A DNA stretch of 60,534 nt from Asaia bogorensis. GTDB taxonomy: Bacteria; Pseudomonadota; Alphaproteobacteria; Acetobacterales; Acetobacteraceae. The position numbers and the translations under genes are program-made. Of this stretch, positions 33,745-42,511 are shown in pieces; position 1 is the first letter of the stretch; every line of letters starts with the position of its first letter. A model generated the notes under the pieces. The model did no database searches. It was not told where the DNA came from and worked only from the letters and a program-made list of their open reading frames with translations. The stretch is taken from the NCBI RefSeq assembly GCF_900465345.1, contig NZ_UEGO01000031.1:319482-380015 (forward strand), read 5' to 3'.

Positions 33745-35898
33745 TCAGAGCCGACGCGCGATCGCCGCCCGAACGCGCTGCCACGTCTTGCGCAGCCCGT
33801 AAAAACGGGTCTGCTCAAAAGCGGGCCTGACTGTGCAGCTATTGCCGAATTTCGGGGCAAAATCGACAACTGCTCCTTCGCGCACATAACGCCGGTAAAG
33901 CGCTTGGGTCTGGTCGGTCTGCCACCCAGCTGCCTGGCAGAGCACCGCCGCGAAAGCCTGCGAGCGCGGAGGAAGGAGGTCAGCCGCATGGGACGCATAG
34001 CTGACGGCAAGCCAGCGATAATGATAGCGCGCATCGGGCTTGACTGCACTGCTGTCGAACCGGGCGATTTCCTGCGCCGTGACGAAGGTTCTTGAGGCAG
34101 GCGGCTTCTGGCCAGCTTGGCCTTTGACCGGATGGGGATTGATATCGGCCCCCCAACCATAGGTCCCGCCCCAGATATGATAATCTGGCCCCAGCTCCGT
34201 GCCGGTCAGCTCCATACCATAGAGCTTCACAATCCGTGCCGCCAGAAACCAGGCCTCGGCGCGCCCTGCCCGTGTCCAGCGCGATTTTGCGTCCGAAAGC
34301 GCCTGCGCATAGGTCTTGATCAGTTGATCATAGGTCAGATTGAGCGGCTGGCCTTGCGCGCTCTCGAGCGCGAACCCCGCATTCGGGTTGTGATCCGTAT
34401 AATTCAGGGCTTCTGCAAAGCGGTTTTCGCGAATTAGGCGTCTCACGAGGAGCGAACGCAGTACATCCGGCATCGTCTCGACGGGCGGCTCTCCCGCTGG
34501 TTCTGCCTGGCCATTCTGCGCCCCGGATGGTCTGGTGCCGGATGCCTCGGTCGGCGTTGGGGGCACGTTGGCATCCACAAACTGCCTGAGTTCATCGACA
34601 CTCAGAACGCGCTCAGCGACATAGGCGACATCGATCCCGACATCGCTGCCCGGTCCGGCCTGCTGCGCAGCTTTATAGAGCCAGAGAAGCGCCTGCACAT
34701 ATTCGCCACGCGATAGCGCCAGCACACCCTGCTCGCCCTGCATACGCACTGCAATGGCAGGGTCTTGCGCAGGCAACAGTGTCGGGAACCCTTTGGTCGC
34801 TTCGGCATAAGCAAGCGTTGCGGCTTTTGTGTCATTGGCACGGACAGCCAGCTTGGCGCGCACCCAGGCAGCCAGAGGGGACGGATTCTGTGTAGCGAAA
34901 TCCCGCGCGAGATCGAACTGACCCTGACGATAGGCCGCGGCCGCCAACAGATCGGTTCCGTCATCCGGTTTAACGCCCTGCTCATGCACGGCAGTCGCAA
35001 GATTTTTCAAGGCTGAATGGGCGAGGTCACCGTCATAGTCGAAAGACAGGGCATAGGCACTGAGCAGCTTGCGCGACAGCGGATCAGCGGCGAGCACTCT
35101 TACCAGATCGGGATATTGCGAGACCCAGGCCAGGACGTAACGCAGGGAGTCCTCACCGGCGTAGGATCCGGACTCGACCTGATGCACATAAAGAAGGAGC
35201 GCCTTGCCAATCAGATCCTTCCTCAGGCTGCTCGTGCACGGGGCGTGAGTCTCCATTTCGTGCCAGCCGCACAGACCATTGGCACCGCGCAGATAGAGCT
35301 TCGCCTCTTCACCCCATGAGGCCTGAGCCAGGGCGTCAGGATCATTTACGCCTGCCTCGACCAGCGACCGCGTCAGGGCAAAGGCCCGGGCGGCTTCGGT
35401 CAAGTCATGCTCCGGATCGTTGGCTGACGCAAAAGCCGAAGCACTATACGCCTTGCCCAACATGAAGGCTGCCGCGACTTTCTCATGCGCGTTGCTTGTG
35501 TCTGGAAGCGCAAGAACCGCCTTGAATGCGTCGATCCCGTGATCGGCGCTATTGGGGTCGCGATAGGCCTGCGCGCCGCTTTGGTAGAGATCACGTGCCC
35601 GGGCGTCGGCTGGGTTATCCTCATCCGGAGGCGACACAGCCCCTGATCCTGGCGACGGCTCTGGCGTTACCTCCTGTCCGGGATAAAGATGTCTAATTGC
35701 ATAGGAGAACGAAAAAGCAGGCAGCTTCTCAAGCGTGTGTGCACGGTCATTCAGCAACGGCTCGGGAAAGAACGGACCGCAGGCCATGACGCCGACAAGG
35801 CTTGCAGGCACCAGAACCAGCACGCCAAACAACGCGCCCTGCCGTGCTGTCAGTCGCTTGCGGCTTGGGGCACGGCCTTCAGAAGCGTCGGGAGACAT
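33745..35898 (-). CDS. Large lipoprotein-like repeat protein with CGPFFP motif
   Basis: About 717 aa. A basic N-terminus and hydrophobic segment end in VMACGPFFPEPLL; the VMA-C could be a lipobox, although its n-region is long. The body is helical, rich in Ala, with many TPR/SEL1-like pairs (AAAFMLGKAYSASAFA, LYRRYVREGA) and a Pro/Gly linker (residues ~435-465). Two starts are possible, 35913 and 35898 (ATG with family-like start); both overlap the upstream DUF3142 gene, so the two are coupled. No function is known. Confidence 0.75.
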   Translation of the reverse strand: MSPDASEGRAPSRKRLTARQGALFGVLVLVPASLVGVMACGPFFPEPLLNDRAHTLEKLPAFSFSYAIRHLYPGQEVTPEPSPGSGAVSPPDEDNPADARARDLYQSGAQAYRDPNSADHGIDAFKAVLALPDTSNAHEKVAAAFMLGKAYSASAFASANDPEHDLTEAARAFALTRSLVEAGVNDPDALAQASWGEEAKLYLRGANGLCGWHEMETHAPCTSSLRKDLIGKALLLYVHQVESGSYAGEDSLRYVLAWVSQYPDLVRVLAADPLSRKLLSAYALSFDYDGDLAHSALKNLATAVHEQGVKPDDGTDLLAAAAYRQGQFDLARDFATQNPSPLAAWVRAKLAVRANDTKAATLAYAEATKGFPTLLPAQDPAIAVRMQGEQGVLALSRGEYVQALLWLYKAAQQAGPGSDVGIDVAYVAERVLSVDELRQFVDANVPPTPTEASGTRPSGAQNGQAEPAGEPPVETMPDVLRSLLVRRLIRENRFAEALNYTDHNPNAGFALESAQGQPLNLTYDQLIKTYAQALSDAKSRWTRAGRAEAWFLAARIVKLYGMELTGTELGPDYHIWGGTYGWGADINPHPVKGQAGQKPPASRTFVTAQEIARFDSSAVKPDARYHYRWLAVSYASHAADLLPPRSQAFAAVLCQAAGWQTDQTQALYRRYVREGAVVDFAPKFGNSCTVRPAFEQTRFYGLRKTWQRVRAAIARRL

Positions 35899-37126
35899 CC
35901 TGCGCTGAGACATTGATCTGATCTTTCTTTTTCTGGCAGGTCAGCCAGCCTGCAACAATTTCCCGTCCGACCGGCAGAAGCGCCTGACCAGTTCTGACAA
36001 GAACCGGGCCAGTCTGGTCGTAATCGAGACGATAAGGCCCTTGCGCCCCCATACCGGCGCAGTCCTTGTCAGCATGGATAATGAGCGGCAGCGTGGCGTC
36101 AATCGCGCCGTCATTTCGTAACACGATATGATACAAAGCTGCATCTTGCGGGTTCAGGCCAAGCGAGAGTGCCCGGCGCAATGGCTCGTGCCTGACCAGC
36201 GTCAGCCACGCAGGAAGGCTCCAGGCGCGTCGGTCACCCGCAACCGGCAGGCGGAACCAGATCCATCCTATCAGACCCGCTGGTGGCGCGTGTTCGATAC
36301 GCTCCATGAACCGCGCAACCTCCTCCGGAGCAACGGTCAATTCCTGCCCCGCCCCTCTGGCAATGCCGCGTGCCGTCTCGCTTTCGACCGCGACCGGCTG
36401 CCCCGCCTCACCCCAGATGATTTTCGTACCGTAGCTTGGCAGCGCAATCTGCCACGGAACAGGTGAAATCCTGCCAAAGCGGGAAGCATCGCGCTGGGCC
36501 TCATGGGCCCTGAACAATCCACCCGCCGGATTGCTGACGGCGTGAAGCTGAAGGACGACGCCCTCAACATGGGACAGGACCGAACCGAGCGCCGGGGCGC
36601 CGATCCAGCTTGGCAAGGCTGTAATCGTCAGACGGTAGCGCCCCGACAATCTGCGATGGAGTGCATCGAGCCATGTCGCATAATCGCCAAGCCGGGCGGT
36701 GGGGCAGTCATGATCGATCTCAATCCCCTCTGGCGTAAGGCCGAGCGTCTGCCATCGGGCGAGCACCTGCTCGATATGGTGGCCTGTTTGCTCAGGATCG
36801 AGCGCCTCTATCCGGCCGCTGAGTCGGAACACGGCGATCACACGATGCGATGCCAGAACCTGTTTTGGGCTAAGCAACGCCGTATCATGCCACTGGCCGG
36901 TCTGGTCGAACTCGGCAGCGAGAATGTGCCAGGTCTGGATAGAGGGCGCAGCCTGCGCGATGGAGCGTACCAGTTCGTCCCGCCATTGGCGCTGCCAGAT
37001 ATAGGCATCCGATGGCAGCTGCACGGACGCGAGTCCGACAGGCCGCATCGCTGAACCCCCTGCGAGGCCAATCAGAGCAGCGAGAAGAACGAAGGCCCCG
37101 GCGAGTGCGGCGCGCCAACTGTGCAC
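35879..37126 (-). CDS. DUF3142-family exported protein (TIM-barrel-like)
   Basis: 415 aa with an N-terminal signal anchor (residues ~5-27). DUF3142 signatures include a conserved acidic motif GIEIDHDCPTARLGDYATWL, resembling the acidic strand of glycosidase-type barrels, and ALPSWI and QIALPSYGTKIIWGEAG further on. The protein probably acts on a glycan at the cell surface; this is inference. The start is GTG 37126 with an excellent AGGAGGTGA upstream. It is the first gene of a two-gene unit with the repeat lipoprotein. Confidence 0.8.
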   Translation of the reverse strand: MHSWRAALAGAFVLLAALIGLAGGSAMRPVGLASVQLPSDAYIWQRQWRDELVRSIAQAAPSIQTWHILAAEFDQTGQWHDTALLSPKQVLASHRVIAVFRLSGRIEALDPEQTGHHIEQVLARWQTLGLTPEGIEIDHDCPTARLGDYATWLDALHRRLSGRYRLTITALPSWIGAPALGSVLSHVEGVVLQLHAVSNPAGGLFRAHEAQRDASRFGRISPVPWQIALPSYGTKIIWGEAGQPVAVESETARGIARGAGQELTVAPEEVARFMERIEHAPPAGLIGWIWFRLPVAGDRRAWSLPAWLTLVRHEPLRRALSLGLNPQDAALYHIVLRNDGAIDATLPLIIHADKDCAGMGAQGPYRLDYDQTGPVLVRTGQALLPVGREIVAGWLTCQKKKDQINVSAQDVSRRF

Positions 37127-37488
37127 AGTTCACCTCCTGCATTCAGGCGCAGCCATCGAGGCTCTGGTCTCCACGGAGGGAGCTTGTCAGGATGATCTAG
37201 ACGGGGATCATACACCTTGCCAAGAGATGCGACTAAGGGAGGCCGTGCCTGACATTTCATATTCCTCACCGAGACCCGCGGCGGCAGGCACGTTCAGGGC
37301 CTTCCCCGCACCCTCGCACAATCAAGGGCGATCAGATGCCTGCCAGAGAGTGCAATACGATAGCGCCGCGCAAGCCCGCGGCCTGATCAGGCCGCGGTGA
37401 CTGGAAACAGTCCTGCCTTGGTCTCAGCGCGCCATCTTGCCTGATTTTCATATTGCGCTGCCCCCATGCTTCGCGGCATGTGCACTTC
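37127..37488. other. Divergent intergenic region with strong palindromes
   Basis: This 362-bp stretch separates the DUF3142 gene (minus) from the zinc-ribbon gene and the lpt operon (plus). It holds a 22-bp perfect palindrome (37376-37397) and a GAAA-tetraloop hairpin (37399-37412). No gene or tRNA was found. Confidence 0.6.
37376..37397. repeat. 22-bp perfect palindrome
   Basis: Half-site CCGCGGCCTGA is followed immediately by its exact complement with no spacer. Next to it, 37399-37412 forms GACTG-GAAA-CAGTC, a short hairpin with a GNRA loop. Without a T-tract they do not look like a terminator. A regulatory site or RNA structure are both possible. Confidence 0.8.
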
Positions 37489-37842
37489 ATGGCGCGTCTC
37501 TCCCCCCTGCCCCGACAAAGATCGGTCATCACCGGCAATTATCTTCCTGTGCCTCGACCACCGGCGCAGGAAACGGTCGTTCTTTGCCCGGTCTGCCGCG
37601 GCAAGATGCAGCGCACGGATGAAGAATGCCCTACCTGCCATGCCCAGCGTCATTTCGGCCCCACCCGTCGTGAGGCAATTGTCAGCACGCTGATCGGACT
37701 TGTCGCGGCTCCCGCCCTGTCCCTCCTGCTGATACGTCCTTCCGGCTGGACATTCGCCTTTGCCGTGGCGGGTCTGCTGTCCGGTTTCTTTGTGGCGCAT
37801 AGCCGCCACACCGGCGATCGCTGGTTGCGTAATCCGCGCTGA
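37489..37842 (+). CDS. Zinc-ribbon membrane protein
   Basis: 117 aa. A Cys4 zinc ribbon (LCPVCRGKM...ECPTCHAQ, residues ~35-57) precedes two hydrophobic segments (IGLVAAPALSLLLI; FAFAVAGLLSGFF). The start is uncertain: the chosen ATG has no clear ribosome-binding site, and an upstream in-frame ATG exists at 37453. It lies 64 bp before lptF in the same direction, so may be co-transcribed with the lpt operon. I do not recognise a named family. Confidence 0.6.
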   Translation: MARLSPLPRQRSVITGNYLPVPRPPAQETVVLCPVCRGKMQRTDEECPTCHAQRHFGPTRREAIVSTLIGLVAAPALSLLLIRPSGWTFAFAVAGLLSGFFVAHSRHTGDRWLRNPR

Positions 37843-37906
37843 TCCTGAACATTCGTAACAAGATGCAGCTTTCGGCACGTCCGGCGAAACGCTAAGGGCA
37901 ATACTC

Positions 37907-39058
37907 ATGTCTGCTTCGGCTTCACGCTCCAAACAACGCTCTCTCCTGCTGCTGCGCGAACGCTATATCCTGCGTCAGCTTTTCCTTGGGTTGGTCGGCA
38001 TTACCAGTGGTGCCATTGCGCTCATCTGGCTTATGCAGTCGTTGCGCTTCGTATCACTTGTCGTGGATCGTGGCCTGTCGCTGCGCGTGTTCATTCAGCT
38101 CACTTCCTTGATGATCCCCTCTTTCCTCGCGGTCATCCTGCCAATCACAACCTTCCTGGTCGTCCTGTTCGGCTATCAGCGTATGTCGGGTGATCGTGAA
38201 CTGACCGTGATGCAGGCAGCGGGGCTTTCGCCGTTCCAGTTGGCGCGGCCAGCCATGGCCTGTGCCCTGATCACGACCGTTATCGGGTATATTCTCAATC
38301 TGTGGCTTGTCCCGGTCTCCTATCACGCGTTCAGGCGCTATGAATTCGAGATACGCAATCGTATGGCGGCCTTCCTGCTTCAGGACGGTGTGTTTGCCCA
38401 ACTCTCGAAGGATATGACCGTCTATGTGCGCAGCCGCGACCGTGATGGGGAAATGCACGGGGTGTTTGTGGAAGATGACCGCCAGCCGGAAGCACGCGCA
38501 ACCATCATCGCTGAACGTGGAACAATGGTGGTGGTCGATAACCAGCCGCGCGTGGTGCTCTTCAACGGCTCCCGACAGGAGATCGATCACCATACCGGGC
38601 GGCTTAATGTCCTGACATTCACGCGAAATTCAATCGATCTTTCCAGCAGCAAACAGGCCGACACCGAAGTGCGCGACGCCTCCGAAATGTCTCTTCCCGA
38701 GCTCTTTCACCCTGACCCGCGCTATGTCTCGCAGCGAGACTGGGGCAAGTTCGCCGTGGAAGGGTGGAGGCGCCTGACCTCACCGCTCACCACCTTGTCA
38801 TTCAGCATGATCGCACTTGTTGCCGTACTGAGCGGTGCCTTCTCGCGCCACGGCAACATCAAACGCCCGCTAGCCGCCATTCTCTCTGTGGTGGGGCTGA
38901 TGGCCATGTCTCTCATGTTGCAAAATCTGGCTGGACGAAATCTGGGCCTCGTTCCCCTGCTATGGGCCGTGGCGATCCTGCCTGCAATTGGAAGCGCCTT
39001 CTGGCTTTTTCTGCCCAGGGGTCGAAAGTCTGGCGGGAAGACATCTCATGGCGCGTAA
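37907..39058 (+). CDS. lptF: LPS export permease LptF
   Basis: 383 aa. YjgP/YjgQ family: six spans with a periplasmic jellyroll domain between. Landmarks are LRERYILRQLFLGLVG at the N-terminus, the cytoplasmic coupling helix GDRELTVMQAAGLSP, and the last spans beginning RRLTSPLTTLSFSMIALV. LptF and LptG form the permease, with LptB as ATPase, that pulls LPS from the inner membrane. First clear gene of lptF-lptG-lptD-surA-rsmA; the stop is overlapped by lptG. Confidence 0.95.
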   Translation: MSASASRSKQRSLLLLRERYILRQLFLGLVGITSGAIALIWLMQSLRFVSLVVDRGLSLRVFIQLTSLMIPSFLAVILPITTFLVVLFGYQRMSGDRELTVMQAAGLSPFQLARPAMACALITTVIGYILNLWLVPVSYHAFRRYEFEIRNRMAAFLLQDGVFAQLSKDMTVYVRSRDRDGEMHGVFVEDDRQPEARATIIAERGTMVVVDNQPRVVLFNGSRQEIDHHTGRLNVLTFTRNSIDLSSSKQADTEVRDASEMSLPELFHPDPRYVSQRDWGKFAVEGWRRLTSPLTTLSFSMIALVAVLSGAFSRHGNIKRPLAAILSVVGLMAMSLMLQNLAGRNLGLVPLLWAVAILPAIGSAFWLFLPRGRKSGGKTSHGA

Positions 39059-40199
39059 TACCCTGGCCCTGTTCCGAGGCACATCCGCGGGCGTTTCAGT
39101 CACACTCTCTGTTTATATCTCGCGGATCTTCACGCTGTTTTCCCTTGCGATGATCGCCGCGCTGACAGGCCTCGTCTCCCTGTTCGACTTCATCGATCTG
39201 CTTCGACGTGTCGCCACCAAGCCCGACGTTCCAACCAGCCTCGTGACCGAAATTGCCGGGCTGCATATGCCATATTTCATGATCATGATCATGCCGTTTG
39301 GTATCCTGCTGGGCGGTATCGTGTGCTTCTGGCGCCTGACGCGCTCATCCGAGCTGATTGTTGCCCGTGCAGCGGGCATCTCGGCCTGGCAGTTTCTGGC
39401 GGCGCCGCTGGCCTGCGCCATTCTGATGGGCGCTTTCGGGACGATGGCGCTCTCACCGCTTTCCTCATCCATGTTCCGCAAGGCGGAGCTGCTGGACGAA
39501 GCCTATCTGAAGACAGGCGGGGGGCCGCTTTCGCTCAATGGCGGTGCGCTATGGCTGCGCCAGCTCGATGATGAGCAGGGCGGACAGGGTGTTGCTATCC
39601 TGCACGCGCGTCACGTCTTTCTGCGGGACCGCAAATTGCAGATCAACGACATCAGCATTTTCCGCCTCGACGCGCGCGATCAGCTTGTCATCCGTATCGA
39701 GGCCCCCCGTGGCGAACTGGTGGAAGGTGCGTGGAAGCTGGAAAATGCCGCGACAGTCAGGCCGAACCACTTGCCGATCCATATCGGCGATTATCTTCTG
39801 CCAACCAATCTCTCGCTGCGTCGCGTAGAGCAGAGCTTTGCGTCACCCGATACATTGTCCGTCTGGACGCTGCCGGGTTTCATCCATCTTCTCGAGCGGT
39901 CCGGTTTTTCCTCCATCCGGCATCGACTGCACTTCCAGACTCTGTTAGCTCTTCCGATCCTGTGCGGTACAATGGCACTCGTCTCTGCCGGCTTCTCGAT
40001 GCGCCCTACCCGGCGCGGCGGTGTGGCCAGGATGCTGGGCTCGGGAATCGCGGCGGGCTTCGCGCTCTTCACCATCTCGAAGGTGGCGGCGCAATTTGGT
40101 GAATCCGGTGCGTTGCCGCCTGTCATGGCGGCATGGGCACCGACTGGCGCGGGTCTCTGCTTGGCGGTAGCCTTGCTTCTGCATCTGGAGGATGGTTGA
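39048..40199 (+). CDS. lptG: LPS export permease LptG
   Basis: 383 aa, same fold as LptF. Starts at ATG 39048, 11 bp inside lptF. Features are YISRIFTLFSLAMIAALTG, SELIVARAAGISAWQFL (coupling helix) and the last spans ...LLALPILCGTMALVSAGFS. The periplasmic domain (residues ~130-260) includes GGALWLRQ. Its stop is overlapped by lptD as TGATG. Partners: LptF, LptB2, LptC. Confidence 0.95.
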   Translation: MARNTLALFRGTSAGVSVTLSVYISRIFTLFSLAMIAALTGLVSLFDFIDLLRRVATKPDVPTSLVTEIAGLHMPYFMIMIMPFGILLGGIVCFWRLTRSSELIVARAAGISAWQFLAAPLACAILMGAFGTMALSPLSSSMFRKAELLDEAYLKTGGGPLSLNGGALWLRQLDDEQGGQGVAILHARHVFLRDRKLQINDISIFRLDARDQLVIRIEAPRGELVEGAWKLENAATVRPNHLPIHIGDYLLPTNLSLRRVEQSFASPDTLSVWTLPGFIHLLERSGFSSIRHRLHFQTLLALPILCGTMALVSAGFSMRPTRRGGVARMLGSGIAAGFALFTISKVAAQFGESGALPPVMAAWAPTGAGLCLAVALLLHLEDG

Positions 40200-42511
40200 T
40201 GTCGAAACGGCGCGTTGCGCATCACAGGCGCAGGTCATGGCTTGCCGCCTCCATGCTGGCGGGCACGGCGACATTCGGTGCCATTCCTGAGGCGGATGCA
40301 ACCATGCAGCGCCAGGCGGGGCCGAAAGTTGCCGTCGGCAAGCCGTCTTCACAGTCCGATCCTGTCACCTATCTTGCCGATAATGAAAGCTACACCCGCA
40401 GCGGTGTGGCGACATGGACCGGGAACGTGCAGGTCTGGCAGGGCGAGCACGCGCTTCGTGCCGACAAGATCGTGTTCGACCGCAACACCGGCATTCTGAC
40501 GGCCACAGGTCACGTTGCAATGGTCGAGCCGGATGGCAGCACCAGCTTCGCGGACTATGTCGAGCTGAGCAACGGCATGCATGATGGCATTGCGCGTGGC
40601 ATCTTCCTGCGCATGCAGGATAACGCCAAGCTTGCAGCCAACGGCATGAGGCGAACGAATGGCAAGATCAACGATATGGCCAAGGCTGTCTATACGGCCT
40701 GCCAGATCTGCGCCAAGGATCCGTCACGCCCGCCCTTCTGGCAGCTGCGCGCCTATAATGCGACCCAGGATGCCGAACACAAACGCATCGAGTTTAGCCA
40801 CGCCTATCTGGACATGTTCGGACTGCCGATCATGTACCTGCCTCTGTTTTCGATGACGGACCCCAGCGTGAAGCGTCAGAGCGGCTTCCTGATCCCGGGG
40901 ATCAACCCGCATGACCGTTATCTGGGCACCTACTTCACCATTCCCTATTTCTGGGCGATTGATGACCAGCAGGATCTGACCGTCCAGGGGCTTGTCTCGA
41001 CCCGCACAGGACCGCAGATCAGCGGGCAGTATCGAAACCAGCTCAATTTCGGCAAGATCAACTTTACGGGTGGCGTGGCCTATAGCACCCACAAGGAAGG
41101 CAGCTACGTCAACACGTTCGGCAATACGGTTGATGGAACAAACGACAACGGCATCCAGGGCTATGTGCGTGGCAATGCCGTTTTCGATATCAATGATCAC
41201 TGGCGCGCTGGCGCAAACGTCAATCTTGCCTCTTCAGCCAACTATATGCGTGACTATCGCATCACAGGCTACGGCAACGAAACGCTGCAATCGACCGCCT
41301 ATATCGACGGTTTTGGCGTGGGCTCATACACGCGTCTCGACGGGCAATTCTATCAGGGCCTGAACCAGGGCGTTATCCGCAACTCGAATCTGCCTTTCGT
41401 CCTGCCGCGCTTTACCTATGCGTTTCAGGGTGAGACGGATCCGCTGGGTGGCACGTTCTCGCTCAGCACGAACGACTTCAACGTCTATCGCCCCGAGGGA
41501 ACACGCGATCAGCGCGGGCAGATCCAGATGAACTGGAACCGGCCATTCCATAATGTGCTGGGCCAGATCTGGCTGCTGACAGCGCGTCTCGATGCCACGG
41601 TTTATCAGGCGAGCCACCTGACAGAGCAGCCAACCTATTATACCGATACCGGCACGCATACGACGGGCTGGGTCCTGCCCACTGTGGCCCTGAAGATGAA
41701 CTGGCCTTTCATGCGCAGTTTCGCGCATGGTCATGGCTCTCAGGTGCTCGAGCCCATCGTGCAGGCGATTGCCGCACCCAATATGGGCAATAGTGCCACG
41801 CGCATGATCCCGAACGAAGATTCGCTGCAATACGAGTTCACGGACAGCACCTTGTTCGCACTGAACCGCTATACCGGCACGGATCGTCTGGATGGCGGCC
41901 TGCGCGGCAATATCGGGGTGCACGGCAACTGGACGTGGCGTGGTCATGTGGTTGATTTTCTGGTGGGTGAGAGCATCCAGCAGCACGTTACCCAGAACCG
42001 CATCCCCTATTCGGGCCTGTCTCATCACCTCTCGTCACCTGTGGCGCGTGTGCGCGTCAGTCCCAACCGCTATCTCGATCTGACGGCCCGTGGCCGCTAC
42101 GACCCCTATCGCAAGAGCTTCGATTATGGCGAGGGACTGGTCAGTGTCGGCGTGCCCATATTCCATGTGAATGCCGGGTATATCTATGAGCCTGTCACGC
42201 CCTATTACTTCTACGCGACGAACTATCGACTGAATGGTCCGACGCAGGTCTATTATACAAAGACAAATGAAGTAACGGCTGGCGTCTCAACGGCCTATAA
42301 ACAATACCACGCTTCGATCTATGGTCGCCGTTCGCTGTCACGCAAGGAGTTTGTCAGCCTGGGTGGCGATATCGGCTACTCCAATGACTGCTTCGGCTTG
42401 GACATCCTTGCGATCAAGCAATATACCTCGATCGGTGGCCAGCAGCGTAATACGACGGTGCTGTTCAATCTCACCTTCAAGACAATCGGTACCTTCGGAA
42501 TCAATGGCTGA
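40199..42511 (+). CDS. lptD: LPS-assembly outer-membrane protein LptD
   Basis: 770 aa. Signal peptide (residues 1-35, EADA). An N-terminal OstA jellyroll (residues ~55-170: DNESYTRSGVATWTGNVQV, LTATGHVAMVEPDG) leads to the LptD barrel domain, with MYLPLFSMTDPSVKRQSGFL and PYFWAID at its start and a C-terminal strand pattern ending FNLTFKTIGTFGING. The N-terminal domain has few cysteines (TACQICAKD), as in many alphaproteobacteria, so LptE-dependent disulfide rearrangement may differ. Overlaps lptG and the next gene. Confidence 0.95.
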   Translation: MSKRRVAHHRRRSWLAASMLAGTATFGAIPEADATMQRQAGPKVAVGKPSSQSDPVTYLADNESYTRSGVATWTGNVQVWQGEHALRADKIVFDRNTGILTATGHVAMVEPDGSTSFADYVELSNGMHDGIARGIFLRMQDNAKLAANGMRRTNGKINDMAKAVYTACQICAKDPSRPPFWQLRAYNATQDAEHKRIEFSHAYLDMFGLPIMYLPLFSMTDPSVKRQSGFLIPGINPHDRYLGTYFTIPYFWAIDDQQDLTVQGLVSTRTGPQISGQYRNQLNFGKINFTGGVAYSTHKEGSYVNTFGNTVDGTNDNGIQGYVRGNAVFDINDHWRAGANVNLASSANYMRDYRITGYGNETLQSTAYIDGFGVGSYTRLDGQFYQGLNQGVIRNSNLPFVLPRFTYAFQGETDPLGGTFSLSTNDFNVYRPEGTRDQRGQIQMNWNRPFHNVLGQIWLLTARLDATVYQASHLTEQPTYYTDTGTHTTGWVLPTVALKMNWPFMRSFAHGHGSQVLEPIVQAIAAPNMGNSATRMIPNEDSLQYEFTDSTLFALNRYTGTDRLDGGLRGNIGVHGNWTWRGHVVDFLVGESIQQHVTQNRIPYSGLSHHLSSPVARVRVSPNRYLDLTARGRYDPYRKSFDYGEGLVSVGVPIFHVNAGYIYEPVTPYYFYATNYRLNGPTQVYYTKTNEVTAGVSTAYKQYHASIYGRRSLSRKEFVSLGGDIGYSNDCFGLDILAIKQYTSIGGQQRNTTVLFNLTFKTIGTFGING

